Virus record (IMG/VR): IMGVR_UViG_3300032323_001214
Span: 185,607-249,606 of that record
Direction: 5' to 3' (one strand)
Length of the DNA stretch: 64,000 nucleotides
Source of the DNA: a virus
The notes below the pieces were generated by a model, which saw only the letters and a program-made list of their open reading frames with translations, was not told the DNA's origin and searched no databases. The position numbers were made by a program, and so were the translations under genes. Each line of letters starts with the position of its first letter. Positions within the stretch are counted from its first letter, which is position 1. Positions 49,279 to 58,191 of this stretch are shown here, piece by piece.

Positions 49279-49875
49279 ATGATTAAACTCACTGTTCCCC
49301 TACCCAAACAAATCACAGTCGCATGTAGCGGTGGCGTAGATAGTATGGCAGTCGTTGACTTTCTTAAACGAAAGCACGAAGTAACGATTGCATATTTTAA
49401 TCATAGAACAGAACATGGTGAAAAAGCTGCCGAGTTTGTTTCTAGGTATTGCAGTGACAATAATATTGTTATGTTATATGGGTCACCTCGAAGAATGCGT
49501 GGTTCAAAAGAATCAATAGAAGAATACTGGCGTAGAGAACGCTATACTTTCCTTGAGGAATTGGGCCCAGTCATTACATGTCATCACTTAGACGATTGTG
49601 TTGAAACATATATTTGGTCAAGTTTACATGGCACACCCAAAGTTATTCCATTAACTCGCAACAACATATTACGCCCATTTTTAACTACTCGCAAAAGTGA
49701 ATTTATTCGTTGGTGTGAGCAACATAATGTTCCCTGGATCGAAGATGATTCAAACAAGAACACCAAATACACAAGAAATTATATTCGCAATGAAATGATG
49801 CCACATGTACTGAAAGTAAATCCGGGCATTCATACTTTGGTCAAAAAGATTGTAGAAGGTAAACAAAATACTTGA
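49279..49875 (+). CDS. TilS-like tRNA(Ile)-lysidine synthase
   Basis: 198 aa, i.e. the catalytic N-terminal domain only (bacterial TilS is 320-430 aa, but minimal forms exist). PP-loop CSGGVDSMAVVDFL at about residues 12-25, HHLDDCVETYIW near 97-108, RPFL near 136, and the TilS-specific WIEDDSNKNTKYTRNYIRNE near 153-172. TilS converts C34 of tRNA-Ile(CAU) to lysidine so that it reads AUA. In this AT-rich genome AUA codons are frequent, which gives a reason to carry it. An early, probably leaderless transcript. A QueC-type PP-loop enzyme was considered and is less likely. Confidence 0.85.
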   Translation: MIKLTVPLPKQITVACSGGVDSMAVVDFLKRKHEVTIAYFNHRTEHGEKAAEFVSRYCSDNNIVMLYGSPRRMRGSKESIEEYWRRERYTFLEELGPVITCHHLDDCVETYIWSSLHGTPKVIPLTRNNILRPFLTTRKSEFIRWCEQHNVPWIEDDSNKNTKYTRNYIRNEMMPHVLKVNPGIHTLVKKIVEGKQNT

Positions 49876-49900
49876 CTTTTCTACGCAGTACAAGTACACT
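49872..49900 (+). promoter_or_regulatory. Sigma-70 promoter for dsbA-like/gp43 unit
   Basis: TTGACT (49872-49877), 17 bp, TACACT (49895-49900), overlapping the tilS stop; leader with AAGGAGAA before ATG 49924. Confidence 0.7.
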
Positions 49901-49923
49901 AACTAATTATTTAAGGAGAACCT

Positions 49924-50190
49924 ATGTCAGATTACAACAGAACCTTTAATGGTGACGCAAAAATTAAACTAACACAATTAGTCAATGAGGGTATGACAAT
50001 CCTACATGAGATTGACACATTAAATGGTGGATTAAACGATACTATTAAAGCGGTTGCAGAAGAACTTGAAATCAAGGCTTCTACACTAAAGAAAGCAATT
50101 AAGATTGCACATAAAGCAAGTTTGGGTCAAACTAACAAAGACCACGATGAACTCAACACTATCTTGGAAACAGTCGGCAAAACTCTATGA
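49924..50190 (+). CDS. DsbA-like small DNA-binding protein (putative)
   Basis: 88 aa; T4 DsbA (dsDNA-binding, binds late promoters) is 89 aa. The helical core NEGMTILHEIDTLNGGLNDT followed by IKAVAEELEIKASTLKKAIK has the shape of a small helix-turn-helix protein of this kind. The match is by size, pattern and neighbourhood (directly before gp43, 4-nt overlap), not by a unique motif. Probably early/middle expression together with the polymerase. Confidence 0.55.
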   Translation: MSDYNRTFNGDAKIKLTQLVNEGMTILHEIDTLNGGLNDTIKAVAEELEIKASTLKKAIKIAHKASLGQTNKDHDELNTILETVGKTL

Positions 50191-52904
50191 GTTATGTTGA
50201 TGCTATTCACAGTAGGGATGAAGACCGTATCTACGTTGTAGAACGGGACACTAACGGCAAGCGTCAATACAAAGAATATCCTACTAACTACGTATTATAC
50301 TACCCTGACCCTAAGGGTAAACATCGTAGCATCTATGGTGAACCAGTTAGTCGTTTCAGTACACGCAAACGACAAGAGTTTGAAAAAGAAAAGCGTATTC
50401 ATTCTGGCAAGAAATTGTATGAGAGTGATATCAACGTAGTCTTTCGTTGCCTAAGCGAAAACTATCTTAAAGTCGATGCACCTAAACTTCACACTTGTTT
50501 CTTTGACATTGAAGTAGACTTTGATCCTGATAAAGGATTCAGTCCTACTAGCGATCCGTTCAATCCTGTTACAGCTATCAGTTGTTATTTAGATTGGCTT
50601 GATCAGTGTGTTACTCTAGTCATTGCTCCCAAGCATATGACACCAGAGACTGCCAATGAGATTGTAAATGAATTTGAAAACACAATGCTTTTCAAAACTG
50701 AGAAGGAAATGTTTGACGTTTTCTTTCAACTCATTGAAGATGCTGATGTATTGACTGGCTGGAACTCAGAGGGCTATGATATTCCCTATATGGTCAATCG
50801 TGTTACTAGAGTAATGAGTAAGGATGACACACGCAAGTTCTGCTTGATGGGTCAACTACCTAAAGCTAGAGAATACGAACGATTTGGTAAGAGTGAAACA
50901 ACTTATGACTTAGTAGGTCGTATTCACTTGGACTATCTACAATTGTACAAAAAGTATAACTATGAATCACGCCACAGTTATAAACTAGATTCTATCGGCG
51001 AGATGGAAGTTGGTGAAAACAAAACACAATATGAAGGTACTCTTGACCAGTTGTATAACAAAGACTTTAAAAAGTTCATTGAATACAACAGACAAGATAC
51101 TATGTTGTTGGTAAAGATTCATAACAAACTTAAGTTTTTAGAATTAGCTAATCAACTTGCACATGAGAACACAGTACTGCTCCCAACAGTTATGGGTTCA
51201 GTGGCAATGATTGAGATGGCAATTTTTAATGAGGCTCACGAACGTGGGTTAGTTGTTCCAGATAAAAAACGAAAGGTTGAAAATGAAGAAGAAGTCCAGC
51301 AGGCAGCAGGTGCCTTCGTTGCTACTCCGAAACGCGGTATGCACGAATGGGTCGGTGCAGTTGACATCAACTCGCTCTATCCCTCGGTTATTCGTGCCCT
51401 CAACATGGGAGGAGAAACAATCGTTGCACAAGTTAGACAGACCCTCACAGACCAGTACATGAAAGACAAAGGCTTACGCCTTGCTATGGAAAAGAAACGC
51501 TACAAAGATGGCGATGACGATGTTACTGGTGCTATCTTATGGGAAGGTTTGTTTAGTTGTTTAGAATACACAGCAATCATGTCACAAGAACGTGGCACAA
51601 TACTATGGGTAGACTATGAAGATGGTCGCAGTGTAGAAATGAGTGCGGCAGAAATATGGAAGATGATCTTTGATAGTCATAAGCCTTATATGCTAAGTGC
51701 TAATGGCACAATCTTTACTTATGAAAAAGAAGGTGTTGTTCCCGGTCTACTAACTCGTTGGTATACAGAACGTAAAAGTATTCAGAAACAAGCAAAAGAA
51801 GCGTATGGTACTGATATGTATGAGTACTATGATAAACGACAACTTGTTCGTAAGATTTTATTGAACTCTGCATATGGCGCACTGTTGAACGAACATTGTC
51901 GTTTCTATGATAAGCGTATAGGTCAAAGTGTTACATTGAGTGGTCGTCAGATTGTTAAACATATGATGAGTCAAATCAATCAAACTGTTGCAGGTGAGTA
52001 CACCCATGAAGGCGAAGCTATCGTATATGGGGACACTGACTCCTGTTATTTCTCTGCATATACTACACTAAAGCCGCAAATCGATAAGGGTGAATTACAC
52101 TGGGATAAAGATTTGTGCATTGGTTTATACGATAGTATTGCTGACGAAGCTAATAACAGTTTTCCACAATTCATGGAGAAGGCATTTCATGCTCCTCGCA
52201 AGAACGGTGAGATCATCAAAGCTGGTAGAGAACTGATCGGTGATCGTGCCATCTTTATCACTAAAAAGCGTTACGCTATTAACATTTTTGATAAAGAAGG
52301 TAAACGTAAGGACAAAGAAGGACAGCTAGGTGATATCAAAGCTATGGGTCTTGACTTGAAACGTGCAGATACACCTAAATATGTACAAGAGTTTTTATTG
52401 AATGTATTGAGCATGGTCATTCAGCAAGGTAAGGGTCGTGACGAAGTTATCGAGGCAATTAAAGACTTTAAACGTATCTTAACAGCACAAGACAGCTGGA
52501 CTAAAGGTTCTCCTAAGGGTGTAAACAAACTCACATACTATGGTGACTTAGAATCTAAGAGTGCAACAGGTCGTGCTAACATGCCCGGTCACGTTCGTGC
52601 GGCATTGAACTATAATTACTTGCGCAGAGTAAATGGAGATCAATATAGTCAAAAGATTATTGATGGTATGAAGGTTATTGTTTGTAAACTTAAATCTAAC
52701 GCATTGGGTTTTACAAGCATTGCTTATCCCGTTGATGAACTTAGATTACCAAAATGGTTTATAGAGTTACCATTCGATGATGCTGAAATGGAAAAGACAT
52801 TGGTCGATGAAAAAATTGATAACTTGTTGGGTGTACTAGGATGGGATATTCGTAGTAGTACAGATACTAACAGTACGTTTGATGATTTATTTAGTTTCGG
52901 TTAA
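50187..52904 (+). CDS. 43: DNA polymerase (gp43, family B)
   Basis: 905 aa (T4 gp43 is 898). Intact 3'-5' exonuclease (CFFDIEVDF near residue 110, GWNSEGYDIPY near 190, YNRQDTMLL near 300) and polymerase motifs DINSLYPSVIR (motif A, about 393), KILLNSAYGAL (motif B, about 553), YGDTDSCYFS (motif C, about 615), and KKRYAI (about 692). The C-terminal end FDDLFSFG is a likely clamp-binding peptide. No intron or split as seen in some T4 relatives. Regulatory gene regA was not found beside it. Confidence 0.97.
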   Translation: MSYVDAIHSRDEDRIYVVERDTNGKRQYKEYPTNYVLYYPDPKGKHRSIYGEPVSRFSTRKRQEFEKEKRIHSGKKLYESDINVVFRCLSENYLKVDAPKLHTCFFDIEVDFDPDKGFSPTSDPFNPVTAISCYLDWLDQCVTLVIAPKHMTPETANEIVNEFENTMLFKTEKEMFDVFFQLIEDADVLTGWNSEGYDIPYMVNRVTRVMSKDDTRKFCLMGQLPKAREYERFGKSETTYDLVGRIHLDYLQLYKKYNYESRHSYKLDSIGEMEVGENKTQYEGTLDQLYNKDFKKFIEYNRQDTMLLVKIHNKLKFLELANQLAHENTVLLPTVMGSVAMIEMAIFNEAHERGLVVPDKKRKVENEEEVQQAAGAFVATPKRGMHEWVGAVDINSLYPSVIRALNMGGETIVAQVRQTLTDQYMKDKGLRLAMEKKRYKDGDDDVTGAILWEGLFSCLEYTAIMSQERGTILWVDYEDGRSVEMSAAEIWKMIFDSHKPYMLSANGTIFTYEKEGVVPGLLTRWYTERKSIQKQAKEAYGTDMYEYYDKRQLVRKILLNSAYGALLNEHCRFYDKRIGQSVTLSGRQIVKHMMSQINQTVAGEYTHEGEAIVYGDTDSCYFSAYTTLKPQIDKGELHWDKDLCIGLYDSIADEANNSFPQFMEKAFHAPRKNGEIIKAGRELIGDRAIFITKKRYAINIFDKEGKRKDKEGQLGDIKAMGLDLKRADTPKYVQEFLLNVLSMVIQQGKGRDEVIEAIKDFKRILTAQDSWTKGSPKGVNKLTYYGDLESKSATGRANMPGHVRAALNYNYLRRVNGDQYSQKIIDGMKVIVCKLKSNALGFTSIAYPVDELRLPKWFIELPFDDAEMEKTLVDEKIDNLLGVLGWDIRSSTDTNSTFDDLFSFG

Positions 52905-52911
52905 ATTGATA

Positions 52912-52940
52912 TTGACATACGCAATAAACCCCATTATAAT
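52912..52940 (+). promoter_or_regulatory. Consensus sigma-70 promoter for sliding clamp
   Basis: TTGACA (52912-52917), 17 bp, TATAAT (52935-52940), predicted +1 near 52947, leader of about 35 nt with AAAGGAAAA before ATG 52982. Confidence 0.9.
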
Positions 52941-52981
52941 ACACACTATAACTACCTAAATAGTTCTAACAAAGGAAAAAC

Positions 52982-53713
52982 ATGAAAGATTATTTACAAG
53001 ATTTAATTCAACACACACAGGGTCTAGGTAATGTAGACTTGATTAAAGTCACTGGCACTGACCAAGAAACACAAATCAATGCAATCGCAGACGACAAATC
53101 TGTTATTGTAAGCGGTATTCTTGCGAGTCCTATCTCTGACTTCATTGGAGTATTTGGTATGCCTAACCTAGGCAAATTAAAAACTATTATAGGATTTGAT
53201 GATTACGACAAGGATGCTAAGATTAGCGTTGCTACTTCTAACAGAGATGGGGTAGATGTTCCTACTACGATTCACTTTGAAACTAAAGACGGTTCATTTG
53301 TTAATGACTATCGACTAATGAGCAAAGCAATTGTTGAAGAAAAAGTCAAAACCGTTACTTTCAAGGGAACAACATGGAATGTTGAATTTGAACCTACTAT
53401 TGCAGGCATTCAACGACTAAAGAAGCAAGCAAGTGCTAACAGTGAACAAGATCATTTTACAATGACTACTGTTAACGGTGACTTGAAGATTAACTTTGGT
53501 GACCCAAGTACTCACAGTGGTAACTTTGTATTTCACCCAACCGTCACTGGTTCGTTGAGTAAAACATGGAACTGGCCCGTTAAAGTATTCCTAGCTATTA
53601 TGGATCTGCCAGGTGATAAAACTGTGCGTGTTGCTGATGCAGGTGCAACTGAAATTACAGTTAACAGTGGTCTAGCAACATATCGTTATTTGCTTCCGGC
53701 TAATTCAAAATGA
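52982..53713 (+). CDS. 45: Sliding clamp (gp45)
   Basis: 243 aa (T4 gp45 is 228). gp45 trimers tether the polymerase and also activate late transcription with gp33 and gp55. Layout: N-terminal domain VIVSGILASPISDFIGVFGM..LGKLKTIIGFDDYDKDAKI, C-terminal domain with HFTMTTVNGDLKINFGDPST, both typical of T4-type clamps. A strong early promoter drives it, as expected, since it is needed in quantity. The next gene starts in its last codons (4-nt overlap). Confidence 0.85.
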   Translation: MKDYLQDLIQHTQGLGNVDLIKVTGTDQETQINAIADDKSVIVSGILASPISDFIGVFGMPNLGKLKTIIGFDDYDKDAKISVATSNRDGVDVPTTIHFETKDGSFVNDYRLMSKAIVEEKVKTVTFKGTTWNVEFEPTIAGIQRLKKQASANSEQDHFTMTTVNGDLKINFGDPSTHSGNFVFHPTVTGSLSKTWNWPVKVFLAIMDLPGDKTVRVADAGATEITVNSGLATYRYLLPANSK

Positions 53714-54078
53714 TTGATTATATCGTTGGTGGTGAGTACCTAAATGTTACTAGTAACAAAGGTGCTCAACCTTATATCAATATGTCTAGCAATCAGCCTA
53801 TGGTAGGAGCATTAAGTTATGATCCTAGTATTGGGCAGATGAAGGTCTACGATGGTAACAGCTGGATGAGTCTTGGAGGTGGTAGTGCTACTGTCAATAT
53901 GAGTCCAAACGCTATCACTATTCTCAAGTGGGCTGAAAAGAAAATGCTAGAAGAAGCTGAACGTGAACGATTAGCAGAAACTAATCCTACTATCAGAGAC
54001 TTAATGGATCAGATTAAGCAAAAAGAAGAACAAATCAAAATTGTTCAAACATTAATAAAAGAAGAAGAAAAAGTTTAA
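53710..54078 (+). CDS. Protein of unknown function between clamp and TGT-like gene
   Basis: 122 aa. N-terminal part beta-like with VGALSYDPSIGQMKVYDGNSWMSLGGG, a pattern seen in phage fibre or virion-associated proteins; C-terminal half a charged coiled coil (EKKMLEEAERERLAETNPTI, MDQIKQKEEQIKIVQTLIKE). Overlaps both neighbours by 1-4 nt, so it is co-translated with gp45 and the DpdA-like enzyme. No function recognised. Confidence 0.8.
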   Translation: MIDYIVGGEYLNVTSNKGAQPYINMSSNQPMVGALSYDPSIGQMKVYDGNSWMSLGGGSATVNMSPNAITILKWAEKKMLEEAERERLAETNPTIRDLMDQIKQKEEQIKIVQTLIKEEEKV

Positions 54079-55670
54079 TGGAACAAGTAAATCTATCAGC
54101 AAGTCACAATGACGATTGGGCATTGTTCTTACCAGCAGTCAGTAGTTTTTATATCTCCGGCTTAGGTAAGCAACGTAAAGGCGAACAATATTTTGATCCT
54201 GCACGTATTCCTGCAAAGTTTAATGGTGATGTAGAGAAACTAAACTTTCTTAATAGTAAGGAAGGTCTCTACTATTACAAGTGGGGATTGTACAGTGCTG
54301 GTCATGCTAACTTAGATACAACAGTTAATGATCCTAGTGAGAGTATCATTAGAGAACGTGAAGCTGGCACATTTATGTTGGGTGACAGTGGTGGATTTCA
54401 GATTCTTAAAGGTCAATGGCCAGCTGATTGGAAAGATCCTAACTGCCCACGTGCTATGGTAAAACGTAAAGCGGTGTTAAACTGGATGGACACATACATG
54501 GATTATGGTATGTGTTTAGATATCCCATCACAATCATTGAGTACGTTTCATATGAAGGATCCTAAAACCATAGAAAAGGATTCAGAGGGTAAACCAATAC
54601 CCGGCACTGGTAAAAGTCTTCATGGCATCAGTACGATTGAAGAAGCTATTGCCGCTACACATATTAATAACGAATACTTTATTAAGAACCGTAATGGCAA
54701 ATGCAAGTTCTTAAATGTGTTGCAAGGTCGTAATCACACACAAAGTGATGACTGGTATGAAGAAATGAAGAAGTATTGTGATCCAAATATCTACCCAGAT
54801 AATCATTTTAATGGTTGGGCATTCGGTGGACAAAACAAGATTGACGTACACTTGATGTTGCGTAGACTTGTTGACATTATCCACGACGGATTGTTAGTTG
54901 AAGGCAAGCATGATTTGGTTCACTGTTTGGGTGTATCTATCTTAGAGTATGCTGTACTCTTCACCGACATTCAAAAAGCTATTCGCAAATATCATAACCC
55001 AAAACTTAAAATCACATTTGACTGTGCAAGCCCATTCTTTAGTGCGGCTAAAGGTCTAGCATACTTTAACAACAGTATTGAACACGATAAGAAATGGTCA
55101 TACAGTATGGAAAAGACTGCTGAGAAAAAGAGTTATGCCAACGATAATCGTAAGTACAGTGATGGGGTATTAGCTGATGGTATACACAAAATATTTACCG
55201 ATAGTCCTGTAACTGACCTTATGACCATGAAGGACCTTTGCTATCGCGGTCAAGGATTCATCGGTCAACATGGTAAAGAAACAAAGACTAGTTGGGATAC
55301 ATTAAGTTATACACTAGTACAAAGTCACAATGTTTACACTCACTTAAGTGCTGTACAAGAAGCCAATCGTAAATATGAACAAGGTATCATGCCAAAAATG
55401 GTTATGAATCAGTTTGATGACGAACATTTCGGTGAAATTGTAGATAAGATATTTGCACAAAAAGATAGACAAAAGAGTATATCTATGATAGAATCTCATA
55501 GTAGCTTCTGGATGCAAATGAAATCAGGTAGTCAAGGTTTCAGTGGTAAAAAAGCAATGAATGCTATGACTATGTTTGACCAATTATTTGATATAAACAC
55601 AGATGAATCGGAAGTTGATGAAATCATTGAAGATAGTGACGATGAGATTTCCAAAGTACTAGGAGAATAA
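54078..55670 (+). CDS. dpdA: TGT-superfamily transglycosylase, DpdA-like
   Basis: 530 aa. TGT-family enzymes exchange guanine for a 7-deazaguanine. Key blocks: GDSGGFQ at residues 101-107 (general-base Asp, SDSGGFQ in TGT), LNVLQGRNH near 213, GWAFGGQ near 253, TFDCASP near 314 (the nucleophile-type Asp in FDC.xPTR), and SHNVYTHLSAVQEANR near 415. The Zn-binding Cys cluster of tRNA TGT (CxCxxC...H) is missing, as in DNA-acting DpdA-type members. FolE and QueD lie 3-8 kb downstream. DNA modification is inferred; a tRNA substrate cannot be excluded. Confidence 0.8.
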   Translation: MEQVNLSASHNDDWALFLPAVSSFYISGLGKQRKGEQYFDPARIPAKFNGDVEKLNFLNSKEGLYYYKWGLYSAGHANLDTTVNDPSESIIREREAGTFMLGDSGGFQILKGQWPADWKDPNCPRAMVKRKAVLNWMDTYMDYGMCLDIPSQSLSTFHMKDPKTIEKDSEGKPIPGTGKSLHGISTIEEAIAATHINNEYFIKNRNGKCKFLNVLQGRNHTQSDDWYEEMKKYCDPNIYPDNHFNGWAFGGQNKIDVHLMLRRLVDIIHDGLLVEGKHDLVHCLGVSILEYAVLFTDIQKAIRKYHNPKLKITFDCASPFFSAAKGLAYFNNSIEHDKKWSYSMEKTAEKKSYANDNRKYSDGVLADGIHKIFTDSPVTDLMTMKDLCYRGQGFIGQHGKETKTSWDTLSYTLVQSHNVYTHLSAVQEANRKYEQGIMPKMVMNQFDDEHFGEIVDKIFAQKDRQKSISMIESHSSFWMQMKSGSQGFSGKKAMNAMTMFDQLFDINTDESEVDEIIEDSDDEISKVLGE

Positions 55671-55671
55671 T

Positions 55672-55884
55672 ATGCCATATGAACAACGTATAAAGATATT
55701 AGAAGAATCGCATAGACTAGTTGATAATCAATTGTTCCAATTAGAGAAGTCAGGTAGCAAAGATTCTGCTAAAATAAAATCTCTACAAGAAATAAAAGAA
55801 AAGTACCTAAGCGAACTACGTGTCTTGCGTAGGGCGCAATGGGATCATGACCACGAAACAGTTAACTTTGATGACGACCGATGA
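55672..55884 (+). CDS. Small coiled-coil protein, unknown
   Basis: 70 aa, heptad-rich throughout (QRIKILEESHRLVDNQLFQL, KIKSLQEIKEKYLSELRVLR) with an acidic end. It begins 1 nt after the DpdA-like gene and overlaps the next by 4 nt. Possibly an adaptor or structural peptide; no family recognised with confidence. Confidence 0.8.
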   Translation: MPYEQRIKILEESHRLVDNQLFQLEKSGSKDSAKIKSLQEIKEKYLSELRVLRRAQWDHDHETVNFDDDR

Positions 55885-56336
55885 ACGAACAACACAATCA
55901 AGCAATTACGGAAAAACGAGTACGCATTAAGCATCATGCCAAGCGTATGATTTTTGTTACATTTCAAAAAGAGGGTATTCATATGTACCCAGCAGCGGCA
56001 ACAGATCCAGCACTTGCAACGGGTGATGAATATGATGTTAGCTTTTTAGGAACTCCACATCGCCATATCTTTCACTTTAACGTGGCGATTGAAGTATTTC
56101 ACAACGACAGGGATATTGAATTCATTCAATTTAAACGCTGGTTAGAGAATCTCTATAAAGGCGGTACACTTGAATTGAATTACAAGAGTTGTGAAATGAT
56201 TAGTGATGACCTCTATGAAGTTATTGCTACTCGCTATCCCGATCGTAACATTGAAATCACTGTCTCAGAAGATAATGAGAACGGTGCAACGATTTATTAC
56301 AACACAACCAAACCTTATCAACAACTAGCTATTTAA
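55881..56336 (+). CDS. Possible PTPS/QueD-fold protein
   Basis: 151 aa. An N-terminal His-rich segment (KRVRIKHHAKRMIFVTFQKE), then LGTPHRHIFHFNVAIEVFHN, IQFKRWLENLY, SCEMISDDLYEVIATRYPDR and IEITVSEDNENGATIYY. The order of an early HRHxFHF strand, a central helix and a final ExxExGATxYY strand resembles the pterin-synthase (PTPS/QueD) T-fold, but the usual HGH and catalytic triads are not clear. It lies in the operon with DpdA-like and FolE genes, which makes a role in 7-deazaguanine or folate chemistry possible. Confidence 0.55.
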   Translation: MNEQHNQAITEKRVRIKHHAKRMIFVTFQKEGIHMYPAAATDPALATGDEYDVSFLGTPHRHIFHFNVAIEVFHNDRDIEFIQFKRWLENLYKGGTLELNYKSCEMISDDLYEVIATRYPDRNIEITVSEDNENGATIYYNTTKPYQQLAI

Positions 56337-56348
56337 AGGATTATTAAA

Positions 56349-56558
56349 ATGGCAAAACAACAATTTCAACCTAACCCACGCCTCCGTCAAATTTTTGAAG
56401 ACTTGGAAAAGTATCTTGCATTCTGTCAAGACTTTGGTTATAAATTTGACGAAGCAGAAATGTACAACATGCGTAGTTACGTGTATCGTCAATATAATAA
56501 ATTTGCAACTGGCAAGGGTGCAAAAGATCAATGGGCAGAACTACTTGCACGACCATGA
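56349..56558 (+). CDS. Small conserved phage protein, unknown
   Basis: 69 aa. RLRQIFEDLEKYLAFCQDFG followed by DEAEMYNMRSYVYRQYNKFA is a compact helical protein of a kind frequently seen beside glycosyltransferase and replication genes in T4-type phages of aquatic bacteria. No known function. Stop overlaps the next ATG (ATGA at 56555-56558). Confidence 0.78.
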   Translation: MAKQQFQPNPRLRQIFEDLEKYLAFCQDFGYKFDEAEMYNMRSYVYRQYNKFATGKGAKDQWAELLARP

Positions 56559-57742
56559 GAAAATTATATTACATGGGTCTTGAACCCTACAAAGCAAGAT
56601 ATACTCTACAACTGCAAGAGTGGAATGTAGAAGTTTTCAAGCGTAGGAAAATCAAGTATGTAGTTGTACCCGGTGAGACACTAAGTAACGATCAAGCGAT
56701 TGTTACTGGGCAAGTATTAGATGCACATGGTCGTTCATATTTCGGTATGAGTCAAATGATGAATCTAGTTAAGATGATGAAAGCAGGGGAAGTTACCAGT
56801 GAAGATGTTATCTATTTTGAAGACATGTTTCAACCGGGCTTTGAAAGTTTGCCTTATATTCTTAATCAAGTTAGTGAAACACATCGCCCTAAAATATATG
56901 TCCGCTGTCTTGCGCAGTCAATCGATCCTGATGACTTTGTTCACGTTTGGGGGATGGCCAAGTGGATGGGTTCCTACGAGAAGATGGTCTGCGAAGCTGT
57001 TAGCCAGAGTGGTGGTGCGATCCTCGCGACTAATGAAGAAATGGTCATGAACATGAAGATTGCAGGTTGGGATGTACCAATCTACAATATCAGTGGTTTA
57101 GCATTTGGTAAGAGCGAAGTAATGAATAGAGTAAATAAAATTATTCCATTCCATGATCGCAAAAACCGAGTGGTATTTTCAGCACGATGGGATCAAGAAA
57201 AACAACCAGACTTCTATATGGATGTTATTGAGGGCTGGAATAAACGGCACCCAAACAACAATGTAGAATTTTGTATTTGCAGTGGTGCTAAACTACGTAG
57301 CAATAACGACAGTTACATGAAACGCACACATAATCTAGTTGAACGTGATCTATTGCGTATCTATGAGGATCTAGAAAAAGATGACTATTATGATATTGTC
57401 AATAATAGCCGTGTTGTGTTTAACTGTGCTTTACAAGATTGGGTGTCAAACACAGTATCAGAAGCAGATGCTCTTGGATGTAATGTATTGTATCCGGCGT
57501 ATCGTAGCTTCCCTGAAACGTTTGCTAACGATCCGGAAAGATTATACATTCCATGGTCTGTAACAGATGCATTGGATAAACTTGAAAAGTTATTGAAGAA
57601 ACCCCATACTGATATCGGAAAAATAAGTGATTACAACAACGGTACAATTGATCGTATTGTTGATATCCTTCAAGGCAATGGACAGAGTATGTTGAGAATG
57701 TCCACTGACTATAGAAAACATACTCGCAATTCTAAATTTTAA
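56555..57742 (+). CDS. GT-B-type glycosyltransferase
   Basis: 395 aa from the ATG at 56555 (ATGA coupling), rather than an in-frame ATG at 56531 inside the previous gene. Starts MRKLYYMGLEPYKARYTLQL. The C-terminal Rossmann domain shows RVVFSARWDQEKQPDFYMDV, the GT4-type donor site ...VSNTVSEADALGCNVLYPAY (E-x7-E-like Glu and Gly), and a following helix. DNA or surface glycosylation is possible; base modification by glucosylation (T4 alpha/beta-GT type) is one option because the DpdA-like gene is close. The acceptor is unknown. Confidence 0.75.
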   Translation: MRKLYYMGLEPYKARYTLQLQEWNVEVFKRRKIKYVVVPGETLSNDQAIVTGQVLDAHGRSYFGMSQMMNLVKMMKAGEVTSEDVIYFEDMFQPGFESLPYILNQVSETHRPKIYVRCLAQSIDPDDFVHVWGMAKWMGSYEKMVCEAVSQSGGAILATNEEMVMNMKIAGWDVPIYNISGLAFGKSEVMNRVNKIIPFHDRKNRVVFSARWDQEKQPDFYMDVIEGWNKRHPNNNVEFCICSGAKLRSNNDSYMKRTHNLVERDLLRIYEDLEKDDYYDIVNNSRVVFNCALQDWVSNTVSEADALGCNVLYPAYRSFPETFANDPERLYIPWSVTDALDKLEKLLKKPHTDIGKISDYNNGTIDRIVDILQGNGQSMLRMSTDYRKHTRNSKF

Positions 57743-57751
57743 GGAGAAAAT

Positions 57752-57946
57752 ATGAGCGCACATAATGATATTGAAACAAGTTTGGCAACATACAATGCTG
57801 AGAATGATAAGTTTAACAAAGGTAATGCGGCAGCAGGTACACGTGCCCGTAAAGCATTAGCAGAACTAGCAAAAGCAGTTAAAGCACGCCGTAATGAAAT
57901 TACAGCAGAAAAAGCCGCACGTGCAGAAGCAAAAACTAAGGCTTAA
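57752..57946 (+). CDS. Histone H1/Hc1-like small basic protein
   Basis: 64 aa. DKFNKGNAAAGTRARKALAE followed by LAKAVKARRNEITAEKAARA is the Lys/Ala/Arg repeat pattern of Hc1-type nucleoid proteins. It would bind DNA non-specifically. Good Shine-Dalgarno AAGGAGAAA. It is expressed in an early/middle block with modification genes, so host nucleoid take-over or phage DNA compaction are both possible. Confidence 0.65.
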   Translation: MSAHNDIETSLATYNAENDKFNKGNAAAGTRARKALAELAKAVKARRNEITAEKAARAEAKTKA

Positions 57947-57948
57947 TC

Positions 57949-58191
57949 ATGGCTCGCAAGAAGATTCAACTTGGAGAAGTGATCTCATTGCCTACATCAA
58001 TAGAAAAGGGTAGTCACTTAACTGTGACTACCTTTCCTGATGGTCGCACTGAATTAAAATGGGATGATGAAGCACTGCTTAGTGAAGTAAGAAATGCTAT
58101 ACTAAAAGCAGAAAGTGTTATGCCCGTGACGAATGAAGTCAAGCCTGCAGTTAAGGCTAAATCAAAAAAATCAGTTACTAAATCAAAGTGA
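57949..58191 (+). CDS. Small Lys-tailed protein, unknown
   Basis: 80 aa. A small beta-rich domain (LGEVISLPTSIEKGSHLTVT, FPDGRTELKWDDEALLSEVR) ends in a basic Lys/Ser tail (VKAKSKKSVTKSK). Lies 2 nt after the Hc1-like gene and ends at a late promoter. Binding of nucleic acid through the tail is plausible only. Confidence 0.78.
   Translation: MARKKIQLGEVISLPTSIEKGSHLTVTTFPDGRTELKWDDEALLSEVRNAILKAESVMPVTNEVKPAVKAKSKKSVTKSK

Noticed and set aside
49279-49875. QueC (7-cyano-deazaguanine synthase) instead of TilS
   Set aside because: A PP-loop enzyme near FolE/QueD/DpdA is tempting, but the zinc CxxC tail of QueC is missing and the WIEDDSNKNTKYTRNYIRNE motif is TilS-specific.
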